Assembly (NCBI RefSeq): GCF_001625195.1 | Contig: NC_054389.1 | Location: 4,460,520 to 4,524,519, forward strand | DNA: 64,000 nucleotides | Direction: 5' to 3' | Origin: Drechmeria coniospora | Lineage: Eukaryota; Ascomycota; Sordariomycetes; Hypocreales; Ophiocordycipitaceae | Part shown: positions 10,791 through 22,197 of the stretch, in pieces | Layout: every line of letters starts with the position of its first letter | Position numbering within the stretch: position 1 is the stretch's first letter | Translations under genes and position numbers: made by a program | The notes under the pieces: generated by a model | What the model was told of the DNA's origin: nothing | Seen by the model: only the letters and a program-made list of their open reading frames with translations | Database searches by the model: none

Positions 10791-12931
10791 CGCTGCGGCC
10801 GCCTTGTATCGTATCCAGCCAACAACGGTAGGGTACGGACGGCAGCCTTCGAACCCTCGATGGCGGAACGAGAGGGACGGGACCGGTCAGCAGTCGCTGC
10901 CCATCTGCAGGAGGTCGATGGAGGCTAGATGTGTATTGATATGATAGATGGGGAAGCGAGACCAGCTGCAGGTGATTCTGGGAGTCGGACGGCGTGGAGA
11001 GAGGGCAGAGAACGCAACGGCTGACCGCTGCACATTCGGCACAGCCTGACGGACCTTCAACCGCACGTGCTGGTGGATGATGGTACGGATGCGAGCTCGT
11101 CGGAGATGGAAGCGGACGGAAGTGAAACATGGGAATACCGTTGGCAAAAAATAAAAAATAAAAATTCAGGGCCGCACCAGACGGTGGAAGCGGGCAACTT
11201 TGGAAAGGGACGGAGAAGGATGCATGATAGGACAGGTTGCGACCAACTCATACACGTACTCGGTCCGGGAGCTTCCAAACCGCCGCCGCCATGACGACAG
11301 ACGGACAGAACTGGTTGCGGAAACCGCCCGTTCTCGTACTGAACGAAGCACTATAGAGTGGCCCCCCCCCTACCCCCCAAACTTGGAACAATGCGCTAGG
11401 CTTCAGGCAGGCAAACGCTGTGAAGCACGAGCACGTACTTACAGTACAGTACTCGGTACAGAGGACGGGGGTTGCTCAGAGTGGATCGTTCACTGGTCTC
11501 GCGCGCGGATCGGCAAATCAGAGGCGAGGAATTCCAACAGGAATGGATCTCCTCCCGGCTTCGGCTGCCCCAGAAGCGTCGCACCGTTTGCCAACCGTTG
11601 CCGCAAAGGTACTTGTACGCACCCGTTCGCGCAAGTACATGCATATACCTATTCAGTACTATTCGTACTCACAGGTGCATGAGTGCGCACATGTACTCGA
11701 AGTACTGTACGGAGTTGTTGCTGTCGCTTCCCGTACATGTACTTGGGTGACGGAAACCTGCACTCTGGAGTACAGACATTATTCATGTACCGTAATGTAC
11801 TGTAATACACCACCATAATACCTGACGTCGTTGTAGGCGCTCGCTCGTATTGATGATCAGCCAGATCCTGGCTGCGCTGAAATCCTCGACTTGTCGGTGC
11901 ATCATCATAATAATGCGTCACCCGCTCCGTACACGTATGTAATTACAGTTCTATTGCACTCGATACGCCGTACGGATACCTGTCACCTGGTTCCACGCAT
12001 GCATTATGTACACTCGAACATGGTAGTTCTGTATTGTACATACAACCAAGTACGAACATTGTACGGAGTACTTACTGTACACATTGCATCCGCACTCGTA
12101 CCCACTACGTACAGTACTTGCATTGTCGCGGACGCGCCATGGCACAGCACACGGTCCAACATTGACACTCCTCTTGCCTTGGTGAGATGGATGGGATGAA
12201 TGACACGCGCGACGGATATACGAGACGTACGGAGTAGTCGCCCGGGCGATATCATCGGTCGAGATCCCTCCATCCATCCTCGCTGAATATTTCCGTCGCC
12301 AAGTGTTTTGGTCGGTGCCTAACGCAGTTGCATACAAACGCTGTCAATGTCCATTGAGGAGATACAACGTAATCATCGCATCACCAACGCTTCGCTTTTC
12401 CGTCGCTTCGGAACTTCTGGCAGCCACTCAATACCAATATCCATCCATGACATCGTTAACTCATATGTGCGGACTCCATCGTCTACTAAGAGCACTCATA
12501 CATGCCCCCCTACTCCATGACCGTCAAAAGGCCATGGACCCGCTTTGTTTTAGCACCTATCCTCGCAGGCCATCGCAAATATCCTAGTCAAGCCAGAGTC
12601 CCTGCATCCACAACCACCAAGGCGTAGGTGTACGGGTGTGTGTGTAGACTGGTCGAGCGACCTCCTCACCGAGATCACCGCCCGCACGAGTCTCAAATAG
12701 TCCTGTTGCGATCCCTTCTTGGGCGTTCGCTCTCGTCTCCCTTTGAACAACAAGAGCGCGTCGATGCGAATCGTCGGTGGGCGTACTCTCAGCTCCTTCA
12801 TGTGACGTCCATGAGGCCCTAGGGAACGTGGCAGGCTTCCCCATCCAGCCCCGTCAAAGACTGCATTGTGACACTCGAGCACTCCTCGGGGCGAACGACG
12901 GGCAGCTTTCCCACGGGGATGCCAGGACCAG
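10791..12931. other. Intergenic: leader of the 1528-residue gene, then GTAC repeat tract
   Basis: On the minus strand 10791-11400 is a pyrimidine-rich leader/promoter for the gene starting at 10790, with an A/T-rich patch at 11148-11166. From about 11600 to 12120 the GTAC/TACGGAGTAC motif family dominates. 12120-12931 is unremarkable 3' flank of the next minus-strand gene. No gene is supported. Confidence 0.5.
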
Positions 12932-14792
12932 CTACCGGCTAGCTCGCAACGATGCGCCTTCGCCTTCGCCTTCGCCTCCGCCGTCCCCGTCCCCTGCCGC
13001 CGGTGGACGCTCGGGCAGTTGCGGGGCCAGGTAGTCATCGACAACTCCATCATCGTTCCCGGTTCCTTCCGACTGTGTCGAGTGGCTGTGTACGTTCTCT
13101 GATGAGGGAACGCCTTCGTGCCCAACCGTGTCCGAAGGCCCTTGATCGGCCGCGTCCTGCGTTGCGTGGCCAGCCTTGGCAAGTGTCTTGCTATTCTTCC
13201 TGCCCTTCCGACTCTTCGCCTTGGCCTTCTCGAGCAAACGCCTTCGGTCGGCTTCATCCTGGCGGTGTCGTCGGTCTTTGATCTCGTAATCGCGGATGAG
13301 CGCGCGGGGAGGCTCGCCAAAGATACGCTCGTACTCGCAAAACTCGCAGATCCAAACATCTTCTGCTCTCGGGGGCTGACGAAAGTAGCTTGCCGTCGCC
13401 ATCTGTCGGCGGTGACGACCAGCCAGCTCGAGTTCTCGTTCCAGTCGTCGACGAGACTTCCGACGTGAGTTGACAGGCTTTCCCGGGGTCGCCTTTGCAT
13501 TCGCGTCATCGTGCACGCCGTCGGGTGCGATACCTCCGGCCAACGCGGCCTCACCCGACATGGAGTGCCGGTTTTGACCTGCCGTCGTTCAGTACACGCC
13601 AAGCATCGTGTGAAAACAAGGAACGTACCCGACCACTGGGCCGTTCCCGGAACCTGCGAGGCGCAAGTGAAGGTGAACTGCGTCGATGCCTGCGCCGCCT
13701 GCGTGTTGGAGGAGTGTTGCTGCAAAAGGCTCATGTTCTCTTGTCCTTGACGAGGGAACTTTTCGGCGTTGGCGATGGCCATTGATATTATACCCGCCCC
13801 TTCTTCTTCTGTGGGAAGCGATGCCAGTCGTTAGAGGATGCCGACTCGAGAACAACGACGAGAATGATCGCAAGGGTAAATGGATTGGGTTGTTGGGCTA
13901 TGGAAATGGAAATCATGGCACATGGCAGAAGCCGTGGGGTGGAAAGGCAAGGACAAAGTGAAATGAGGATGTAGATTAGGGGAAAGGAGGGAGAGGAGAG
14001 TCACGGCGCCGACGTACCTGGTGGCCACCGCGATGCATCGGGGTTCGGGCTTCGCCCAGGCCATGCACCGTTGCCATCGGCCAGCGCTCGCAAAGGGCTT
14101 CTGCCGTTCCGCGGGCGTCCCAGCCTACCCCTCCCAGGCCCCGAGAAGCCTTGGCTGTTGGAAATTTGGGGGCCAAAAGCGGCGTAGCCGGCTATGCTAT
14201 TCAGCAGCCTTTCCGCATTGCCATCGTTCGTCGGCAAGTGGGCACCCGTCGAAATGGGCAGGGAACCTAGATCGCTGTTCAGGCCATGGGCCCCATTGAG
14301 TGCGGAGTCCCCTGCGGAGGGGATCTTTCTCTTCTTCTTGTTATTCGTGTTCTCGAAGGAGTCATAGCCATCGACTGACGAGGCTGCCGAAGATGGCGCT
14401 TTCGCCTCCGCTCGCTGTGGCTGCTCCGGCCGGGATACGTTGCGAGCCGTTCTGCTTGGGTTTCCGGCGGGCGGCCTTGATGCGAGCGTGCCACGCCATT
14501 TTCCCTCTTCCTCCTCCCGGAGCCCGACCCCGTTCCGCAGCGAAGCGAACGCTCTGAGGTCGGGTCGACGACCCTGGTCGGCGGCACTCTGCGGTTCGGC
14601 GCTGGCCTGGCCTGCGTGGTCCGCCTTGATGGTATAGGGCGGATAGTAGAAGAGGGGGGCCTTGTCGAGCGTCGAGGCGGGGTATTTGATCGAGTCGGCA
14701 ACTTCTGGGGACAGTTGTTCTCGAAGTCGGCGACTGGGCAGCGGCCGAATGGGCCGGTCCGGAAACAGCGAAGATACAGTGTCCGGCAACAT
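12932..14792 (-). CDS. Conserved fungal protein of unknown function (PDRPIRPLP and CEYERIFG blocks)
   Basis: Three exons, 14792-14018, 13808-13629 and 13578-12932, give 533 residues. Donors are GTACGT in both introns (209 and 50 nt); the first intron ends CTTCCCACAG after a CTAAC branch site. Two blocks look conserved: an N-terminal LFPDRPIRPLPSRRLREQLS segment followed by EVADSIKYP and LFYYPPYT, and a C-terminal VWICEFCEYERIFGEPPRAL segment followed by a basic helix EIKDRRHRQDEADRRRLLEK. The CxxC with nearby acidic and aromatic residues could bind metal, but a full zinc knuckle is not evident. From memory this is a widespread uncharacterised ascomycete family. An ATG inside exon 2 (13782) could misleadingly suggest a separate gene; phase continuity and the good acceptor favour one gene. 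Nuclear location is plausible from the basic stretches, by inference only. Confidence 0.8.
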
Positions 14793-15700
14793 AATGCGGC
14801 TATGCTCTGCTGGGCACCATCGGTTTCGTCTTGTCAGCAAATATACCGTCACGATTTTGAGAACGGCGTGCATTGTGTGACGGAGAATGAAATGGAGGAA
14901 AGCCTCGGTAGCGAGAGGCATCAAGGCAAGCGTGCCCAAGTGCATGCCGATCCCCACGACGCACCAAGCTGGCACGAGATGGGATGAAAGGGCAACGGGA
15001 GACATGAGGTACTCGTGAGAGGGGGGAAGGGAGTAGGGGGTTCGTTTGTGAAGATGACAAAAACAAATATGTGGGAAAGCGTACCCATCTACCATTGTAC
15101 ATGCAAACGTATCCCACAACCCGCAAGAGCGATGCCAAACGAACAACAGGACGAGAACAGTCGTCGTCGGAAAGCAGTGGCAACGACGCTGCAGGTAATT
15201 CGTATCGCCAACGTTCAAAAACTGAGGATGCCGCACGGCCGGTCGCTGGAGAGTCGAAAGTCGTCGAAGGGCTTGGAAACCAAGAGCTCAGGTCGTTGGG
15301 CTGCAATGGCGGAAGAGCCTGTCACCACGTCAGAAAGGGCACCAAAGTGAGAGCTGGCAGCGATGGGTGAACAGGACCGGGCATCCCAAGTCAAAGCAAT
15401 AGTAGCACCCGTATAAAAGTGGCAGAAGGTGGGCAGGGAGGTGCTCGATCGCCGCAACCATGGGCCCTCTTTCGGGGGGGGGGGAGGGGGGATTGCCTCA
15501 CCTGGTGCTCGGGAAATCAAGGCCACGCCTCGGCTGATCGTGGAGAGAACGAAGTGGTTCAAGCAAAGGACGGGAGGCTTGGCGAGGAAATGAATGGAGC
15601 TAGAGCAATGCCCTATGCTGACCGAAGGAACAGCGTTCAAAGAGTTTGATGGATCCGGACGGTCGTGAATTCTACAGCATGCTTTTGAACGGCAAATGAC
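14793..15700 (-). promoter_or_regulatory. Upstream region of the 533-residue gene
   Basis: This is the 5' flank of the minus-strand gene starting at 14792. It includes a C-rich run on the minus strand (poly-G on plus at about 15474-15490). Several frames are open by chance but none resembles a protein. No TATA element is obvious. Confidence 0.35.
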
Positions 15701-17020
15701 AGCATTAATAGGAGGTTGCTGGCCACTCCCGAGCAAGGGCCTCCAAGCGGTGGGAGTACATTAGGTAAGCAGGTCGCTTCACTGACTAGCTGTTCTGACT
15801 GGTCATCTTTTGGGGGCGCACAGCAGACGAGTTTTGTCTACAGACTACAGCAAGTATTACTCCGTTGGTGCACCGCAAGTACAGTACATTTATTCCACGA
15901 CGAGCACGAGTCGACTGGTACGCACTTGGGTATTGACGGTAATGACATCCATACTTGGGTAATGAACGCCTTGCGGCTGAGAGTTGAACACTGCCGTGAC
16001 GGTATGGCGTTCAGCACGGGTTTAGGGAAACCATTGTGAGGCTGCATGGCGAGGACTTGTCCTCAATCGACTTCGAGACCCCTCTGTGTGTGCAGAACGA
16101 AAAGACAAAGAAAGGTCTTCCCTCATATGCGAACGGCACTCCGGAAGGCAGGGTGTGCTGTACATGTACGTAGTAAGTTGTACTTTGTACTTGGACGCTC
16201 TGTGCGATTATTTTAGCGACAGAGCCATTAATCGCACACATTCCGATGACTATTAATACGGGTGGGCGATCGAAGGAGGTACCTTGACTACTACTTAGGT
16301 ACAGTAAGTACTTGGTGCGAGTTTGGGTTTACATGTACCTTGGTACATGTAATACTCCGTACGGTGCAGGCGACACACAGTGACACAGACATACAGTACT
16401 CCAACACGTTTCTGGTGGATGCAGCCGGGCATCAATGCAGTTTGGATATTAAAGAAAATAGGAGCACGGAAAGATCTGCCCGGACTTGAGAATGAATTTT
16501 TACATGACTTGCTCATGCTGGCTATGTCACTCGCAGTTCTGGTTAGCCATTGTCCTGAACACCCATGCAGAATGAAGATAATAGTGGCCCGCTCATGCGC
16601 AGAGGTACCTACCCAACTGACTAGATATCCGTGTGGTACACCAACACATACCATTACACCTACCAGTACTTCGAAAACTAACATGCGCGATGTAGGGGGT
16701 ACAAGCAGTACAAGTTTACAGTACAGAACGTGTGTATGGCCAGATAGCCGAGGCTTACCTAAGTCGCTGGGACCGGGACCACAAGACGCCGCTGATGACT
16801 CTCGAAGGCTGTTGCAGTGCTGCCAGAGCGCGACCGGCTCCACTAAAATGGCCGCTTGGCGACTGCCTGCATGTACTTGCAGTACTGTACTTGCTTGTAC
16901 GCCTACAGCATGTGTACTAGCAATTTGCATGCATGTAAGTACAGAGTCCATGTACCCGCACTTGCAGGTCCTGTCCTAGTTAGTATTACCTACAGTAGGT
17001 AGGTACGGCCGGTGCTGAAG
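15701..17020. repeat. Intergenic tract with GTAC motifs and an AT-rich unique stretch
   Basis: GTAC-type motifs occur at 15840-15900, 16150-16380 and 16690-17010. Between them, 16420-16600 is AT-richer, lacks GTAC motifs and has no recognisable product. No gene is supported. Confidence 0.5.
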
Positions 17021-17513
17021 GCTTGAAGCAGCCCGCCGCACTCCTCACCCAGGGCCTACTTCCTCCTCTCCGCCAGCCAGAGCGACCTTTTCTCTCCTCA
17101 CTCTCGCCACTCCCTCCGTCAGCTCCCCCTCACTTACGAACCGTCTCGTGCCTCGTTGTCGTCGCGGCCCTGCTTCGTCATGACAAGTCCCCCCTTCCTC
17201 CGACACGACAGTTCTTCCTCTCCTCTCGAGTTGCCCTCCTCGCTGTAGCCCGATCTCATCCGCCGATTGGAGCCCGTCTGCCATTGCCCGAAAGCACAAC
17301 CAGCACGGTCGTCGGCTCCTCCGTTTCCACAGGCCATCTTGGCTCTCTAACCCGTCCGCCCTTCACCTAGGCCGTCGAAACACCCTCGGGCCCAGAAGAG
17401 TCTTTCCCACTCGCTCAGGACGCGCCGTCGACCTCCGTGGCCCCCCTCGCTCCTCCTCCTCACCTCCCACACCCCCCCCCCCCCTCCCAGGCTCTTCCGT
17501 CGGCGGTCTTTCA
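17021..17513 (+). promoter_or_regulatory. Pyrimidine-rich leader of the PHD-finger gene
   Basis: This is a C/T-rich stretch immediately before the ATG at 17514, including a run of 13 C at 17472-17484. It has the look of a fungal core promoter and 5' untranslated leader. No TATA box is visible. Confidence 0.45.
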
Positions 17514-19456
17514 ATGGCACCGCCCTCGCCCCGAAGATCCTCAAGAGCCCGCCCAATCAACAACGCCTTGTCACAAAACTCGTCCGTGTCGTCGGGGACG
17601 TCCGGACGACTAGACCGCAACGCCCGATCCAACAACAAACCCGCCTCGGGCAAATCCACGCCCAGCACCTCACTGTCGTCCGAGCCTCCCGACGATCTCG
17701 AATATAGCCTCCTCAACCGAAGACGCAAGCGTGGCCAAGACGAAGAGCAGGATAAAGTCGGCCAAATAGTCATGATGGGGATCGCCAATGGAAATGACGA
17801 CCTCCAGGACGAGGAGGACGAGGCTGTCCGCTGCATCTGCGGCTCCGATGAATACCCCGGCCTCCCGCCCGTCGAAGGCCCCGACGCGGAATTCTTCGCC
17901 GCCATCGAACTCACGGACGATGTCACGGGATTCTTCGTGCAATGCGACATTTGCAAGGTCTGGCAGCACGGTGCCTGCGTCGGCATCTTTACCGCCGAGA
18001 GCTCACCCGATGAATACTTTTGCGAGCAGTGCCGCAAGGATCTTCACAAGATTCACTCGGCCACCAACGGGTACGTATTTCTCGCCATGCACGCGTCCGC
18101 CCTTTCGTGCTCTCTTCCCCTCGCCACCACCCGCCCGGCCAACCGCTGACAACAGTTTGGCGGCAGACAAAAATACTCCAAGTTCCTCCCTCTCCACCGT
18201 CACCAACGGACGACTTCACGAGGCAGCTTGGTTGTCAAGGACGGCGCCCGATCCCCGAAGACGGGAAACTCCAAATCCAACCGGCTCGGCTCCGCTTCAT
18301 TGGCCGCCAAGAGACGTTGTACGATGAACAGCCGCGATGCCGCGTACGATGACGAGCTGCTGCGTCGAGTGATAGAGGCCAGCAAAGAAGACGTGCCCAC
18401 CGAGTCGGGCGAAAGCCTTTCGCGCCGAGCAAAGCGTGGTCGCAGCGACAGCGATGAGTGCGTTTCCCCCGCAGCGAAGACCTCGGGCGTCGGCTAATCC
18501 AGCGCAGGCACATCTCCATGGTCAAACGACAACGAACCGGATCCCGATCCGTGTCCCCGGCGCGGCCGGCCGAGCAACCGGACACAAGCGCCGGTGGAGG
18601 GTCGGACGACGAGTCGAACACGCGAAACGGGTCGAAGAAGAACCGACACAGCAGAAACCAGCGCGAGAAATCGGAAAAGGAGGACAGGGACCGCCAGCGG
18701 CAAGAGGCTGCGAGCAAGAGGAAAGGACGAGCCGAGCGCCGACGCGCAGAAGGTGTGCACCGCATTCGTGGTTGGATGCCACCAGGGCTGACGTGGGCCT
18801 ACGCAGATTCCGATCTCTCCGAGGAGACGCCACTGGCGGTGGCCAAACTCGCCCAGGCCAAGGGCGTGGAACAAGCAGCGACGGACGAGTCACCCACCGC
18901 GACGCAGCCTCCCGGCACGCCACCGATGAGCCAGTCGAGGGCTGCCAGTGCCCAGAAGAAGGGTCCCAGAAGCAGTCACAAGCGGGGCAAGGGACGAAAT
19001 CAGTACAGCAGAGATCGCGACCAAGATGGCGACGAGTCACGGGTTCGGTCCACGTCGCGGGACCTTTCGAAAAATGCCGACGAAACGTGCCAGCCTAAAG
19101 GCTCGGCCTTTGAAGGGAAATACGGGTCCAAGGGCAAGCTCGCGGCGGCAGGCAAGATGAGCATGCTAGACATGAAGCGCCGCGTCGGCGCGATCATGGA
19201 GTTCATCTCGAGGACGCAGCTGGATTTGGCTGCGGAGAACGGAAGCTCGAGCAGCGGCGGTGAGACGCCGCAGAGGCCGGAGCCGTCTCGCACGAACGGC
19301 GACGCCGCCGCCGACGACGAGCATCCGGACGGCCCAACGACAGATGGAGAGGCGTTGGGCGAAGGGTCCGCAAAAGGGTTCAAGGAGCTCAACTGCATGG
19401 AGATGATGGACGTTCTGACTCGCGATATGGTCAAGTGGCAAAACCAGTACTCTTGA
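17514..19456 (+). CDS. CTI6: PHD-finger protein, Cti6-like (Rpd3L histone deacetylase subunit)
   Basis: Three exons, 17514-18070, 18167-18457 and 18508-19456, give 598 residues. Introns have GTACGT and GTGCGT donors and GGCAG and CGCAG acceptors; the second is 50 nt with a GCTAATCC branch region. The PHD finger spans residues ~106-173 with the C4HC3 set C107, C109, C144, C147, H152, C155, C170, C173, and motifs FFVQCDICKVWQHGACVGI and YFCEQCRKDLH. In yeast, Cti6 uses this finger in the Rpd3L histone deacetylase and links it to Tup1-Cyc8. Downstream comes GQKYSKFLPLHR, which follows the finger in Cti6-type proteins, then a long basic disordered region with an RERR-type coiled stretch (KEDRDRQRQEAASKRKGRAE) and a C-terminal helical block MLDMKRRVGAIMEFISRTQL. 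Nuclear chromatin function is inferred from family. The alternative is another single-PHD protein of the Bye1 type, but no TFIIS-like domain is seen. Confidence 0.85.
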
Positions 19457-19895
19457 CGCGGCTCCATCGCTCGCCGTTGACCCGCGAGCATGCCGGCACC
19501 GGGGCGCACGCATGAGTTGCGCATCTGGCGGCGTTTGGATTGGGGGTTGGCATCTGGCGGCGTCTCGAGCGGTGTTTTCATCTTATTTTTTTCTTCTTTG
19601 TTTGGACGACAGAAGCGCAACGCCGCTGCGTGAGGTCTACGGATGAACCTCCAGGTTTTCCCTTGTTTATTCTCTTTTCGATTCGTTTTCAATATACCCT
19701 GCATCTCGGACCACACTCGGCAGTTTATCCAGTGTAGGAGTTTCACATCGTGAACAAGAGAAAGATTCACATGGAAATTCTTCGGCGCAGTCGCCATGCC
19801 GTCATGGTGGCGATAGGGTCATGCGTGTATTTGCACCGGGGAACGAAGGAGATGCGGCATCTGGATGCCATCCCTCTCGGTGAGAACGAGGCATC
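19457..19895. other. Convergent 3' flanks
   Basis: This is a short gap between the convergent PHD gene and MTG1. It contains a T-rich patch near 19582-19600 that may belong to a 3' untranslated region. Nothing else is seen. Confidence 0.4.
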
Positions 19896-20918
19896 CTAGG
19901 CTCCCGTCCTTTCTCGCTTGCGCTCCTCCTTTTGCAGCTTCTTGGCTTGGTTCACGCTCAGGTGCGGCTCGTGAAGCAATTGCTCGTGGGCCCGGATGTC
20001 CTCATCCCGCAGGTCGTCGAGCACGTACTTGCCCAGCTTGCCGTCCCTCCACTGCGAGAGAACCCTGGCGGCGGCTTCCTGACAGTTGGGTAGGCCGCCA
20101 GGCTTGAGCTTGCCGTCACGGGCGGCGACGGCGGAGAGAAAGTCGGTGACGTCGTTGGTGGGCTCGCAGTAACGGCGGTAGAGGGTGGGATCCCAGAGGT
20201 TCATCCGATAGAGGAGGTAGTCGGCAAGGATCTCGTCGGGGATGAGGCCCTTCTTGAGGCCGTGAGCGAGGGCGACCTTGATCATCGTCTCGCCATCCTC
20301 GACGTAGGGCTGGAAGATGCCAGGGGTGTCGAGGACATAGACGCCGCCGGCGACGCCGCCCTTGTCCTCGGACTCGACGACGCGGACCGAGGTGCCGACT
20401 TTGCGCGTGACGCCGGCCTGATCACCCGTCTTGGCGGCCTTGGCAACCTTCTTCCCGGGCGATCCGGCGCGGCGGAGGGCATTGAGGAGGGTGCTCTTGC
20501 CGACGTTGGGCATGCCGACGACAAGGGCGCGCAGGCCAGTGAGGGAATCTTGGGCCACGGCGGTGTCGCGGAGGCGGGCAAGGAGGGCGTCGGTGGTGGC
20601 CGGCCGATTCTTATCCCAGAAGATAACGCCATTGCCGTAGATGCGACGCAGGATCTTCTTGGCAGAGGGTGCGTCGGAGCCAAGGTCGGTCTTGGTGTAG
20701 ACGACGAGGCGCTCGCGGCCAGCGACGGTGCGCTCGAGGACAGGGTTGTGCGTAGACAGGGGTAGGCGGAAGTCGCGGCACTCGAGGACGAGGGAGATGG
20801 TGGATAGAAGTCCCTTGATTTTGTTTGCACCGGCGGCGTGGTGGCCGAGGAAGTAAGTTTTCGGTATGCACGAGGGAATGCCGAAGGAGTCGCGAGGGAT
20901 GAAGCGTCGGGCAGCCAT
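19896..20918 (-). CDS. MTG1: Mitochondrial ribosome-assembly GTPase Mtg1 (YlqF/RbgA type)
   Basis: A single exon of 340 residues from the ATG at 20918. The GTPase motifs are in circularly permuted order: G4 TKTD at 75-78, G1 GMPNVGKST at 135-143, G2 near GVTRKV at 169-174, and G3 DTPG at 197-200. This order, with SLVLECRDFRLPLS before G4, defines the YlqF/RbgA/Mtg1 family, which assists late assembly of the large ribosomal subunit. In fungi Mtg1 acts at the matrix side of the inner mitochondrial membrane. The start MAARRFIPRDSFG gives a short basic amphipathic N-terminus compatible with mitochondrial import; a longer in-frame extension to 21086 exists but is Cys-rich and unlike the family. 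The C-terminal region LIPDEILADYLLYRMN is typical. A basic tail (KKLQKEERKRER) ends the protein. Confidence 0.93.
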   Translation of the reverse strand: MAARRFIPRDSFGIPSCIPKTYFLGHHAAGANKIKGLLSTISLVLECRDFRLPLSTHNPVLERTVAGRERLVVYTKTDLGSDAPSAKKILRRIYGNGVIFWDKNRPATTDALLARLRDTAVAQDSLTGLRALVVGMPNVGKSTLLNALRRAGSPGKKVAKAAKTGDQAGVTRKVGTSVRVVESEDKGGVAGGVYVLDTPGIFQPYVEDGETMIKVALAHGLKKGLIPDEILADYLLYRMNLWDPTLYRRYCEPTNDVTDFLSAVAARDGKLKPGGLPNCQEAAARVLSQWRDGKLGKYVLDDLRDEDIRAHEQLLHEPHLSVNQAKKLQKEERKRERTGA

Positions 20919-22197
20919 GATGTAGGCACAAGACGGGAAGGGGAAGTCTGACGAGGCGAACGCTATAGGGGCGCTGCGGGTGGCATGGTGGCAGCAGCAC
21001 TCAGCAGGAAACGAGCACTGCCATAGGAGCGAGCACGTGGCTTCAGGTTGGCGTTGAGCTGGAGCTGAAGCTTGACTTGACAGCAAAGTGTTGACAGGAT
21101 GGAAGCATCGTGATATAATTCGTAGCTGTGTTGATCAGTTTCATGAGCGAGTGGTTACTTGCAAACACCCCACTCGCACGTGCCGATAAGATAAGATATG
21201 ATCTTCTGTACACTTCGTACTTCACCTTATACAGTACATGTACTTAAGGAGTACTTGTCCAGTAAGTACTGCACTGTGGTATGTACCCAGTTTCTTACAA
21301 GTACTTGCCTACAGTAGATACCCAAATCAGGACTCCGTACATGCACAGTATTTACAAGTAAAAGTATGTACAAATACGGTGTGTCTTGTACCCTTATAAG
21401 TACGTACGTGTACTTACTTGATGGCATTCTACAGTACTTACAAGTACAGTACAAGTTGAAGTGTATGAAAGTACCTCCCACATTTGGTTTTATTGTTCAC
21501 TGTGCTCGTACTGTACATATACGCCGTAGTTGTAAGTGCCTTCTACTGGCTGTACTTGTCCATGTACTTGTACTTGGAGTATACTTACTGCGGAGTATTA
21601 CCGAGATCGGAGTGTGAGGTTCTCGGAAAGGTACTTACATGTACAAGTACCTACAGTACTCCGTAAGTACAGCACAATGAGTATACGGATGGCGGGGGAA
21701 CAACATCCGCACCCTGTTAGGGCGTCTAACCCCCCTGGGAATAGCGCGATTTTGCGGACTATTCCTGGATGGGTACTTGACCTCGGTCGTCCCTGCCGTC
21801 ACTGTTGGATCCCGCACGAGGTCGAATTTAACGTCTTGTGGCAGCCGTTCGGAAGCCTTGGCAGCCGCACCCACCCTTTCAGCATGGCCAATGATGTGTA
21901 TGGAGACATCCCGTGGGCGGTCAGCGGCGGCCAGAGACACATGCGAAGCCGTGGTCGCTACCTGTACTGTAAGTGAGCTTGCATGCAAGTAATACATGTT
22001 GTGTACTCCATACTCCGTAAGTATATAGTATTGCAATGTCGCAGTTTCTCACGTACACTTGCACACTCATATGTGTACACTTACACACTCATATGTCCTG
22101 GCATACGTATATGTTGCCGTCATCGTCCTGGTAGTTCACTCCAGCAGCATCCGGCTCCTGCGGTGAATTCGACATAGCCCTCGGCCCCCCCTTTTCG
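20919..22197. repeat. Divergent intergenic region with dense GTAC motif tract
   Basis: 20919-21200 is ordinary flank of MTG1. From 21205 to 21690 and again 21950-22110 the sequence is packed with GTACTTGCA-, TACGGAGTA- and GTACATGTAC-like words. 21690-21950 is a motif-poor island without a recognisable product. The region must contain the promoters of MTG1 and the transporter gene; no clear TATA box is seen. Confidence 0.6.

Noticed and set aside
13629..13782. Separate gene starting at the ATG at 13782
   Set aside because: A good branch site and acceptor (CTAAC, then CCCACAG at 13809-13810) lie just upstream, and joining to the exon ending at 14018 keeps phase, so it is exon 2 of one gene.
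15215..15736. Minus-strand open frame of 173 codons
   Set aside because: It contains a poly-Pro run from a poly-G tract, has no domain, and sits in the upstream region of the next gene.
16380..16979. Plus-strand 199-codon open frame
   Set aside because: Its second half is built of GTAC motif repeats and Cys/Thr-rich random residues; it has no family resemblance.
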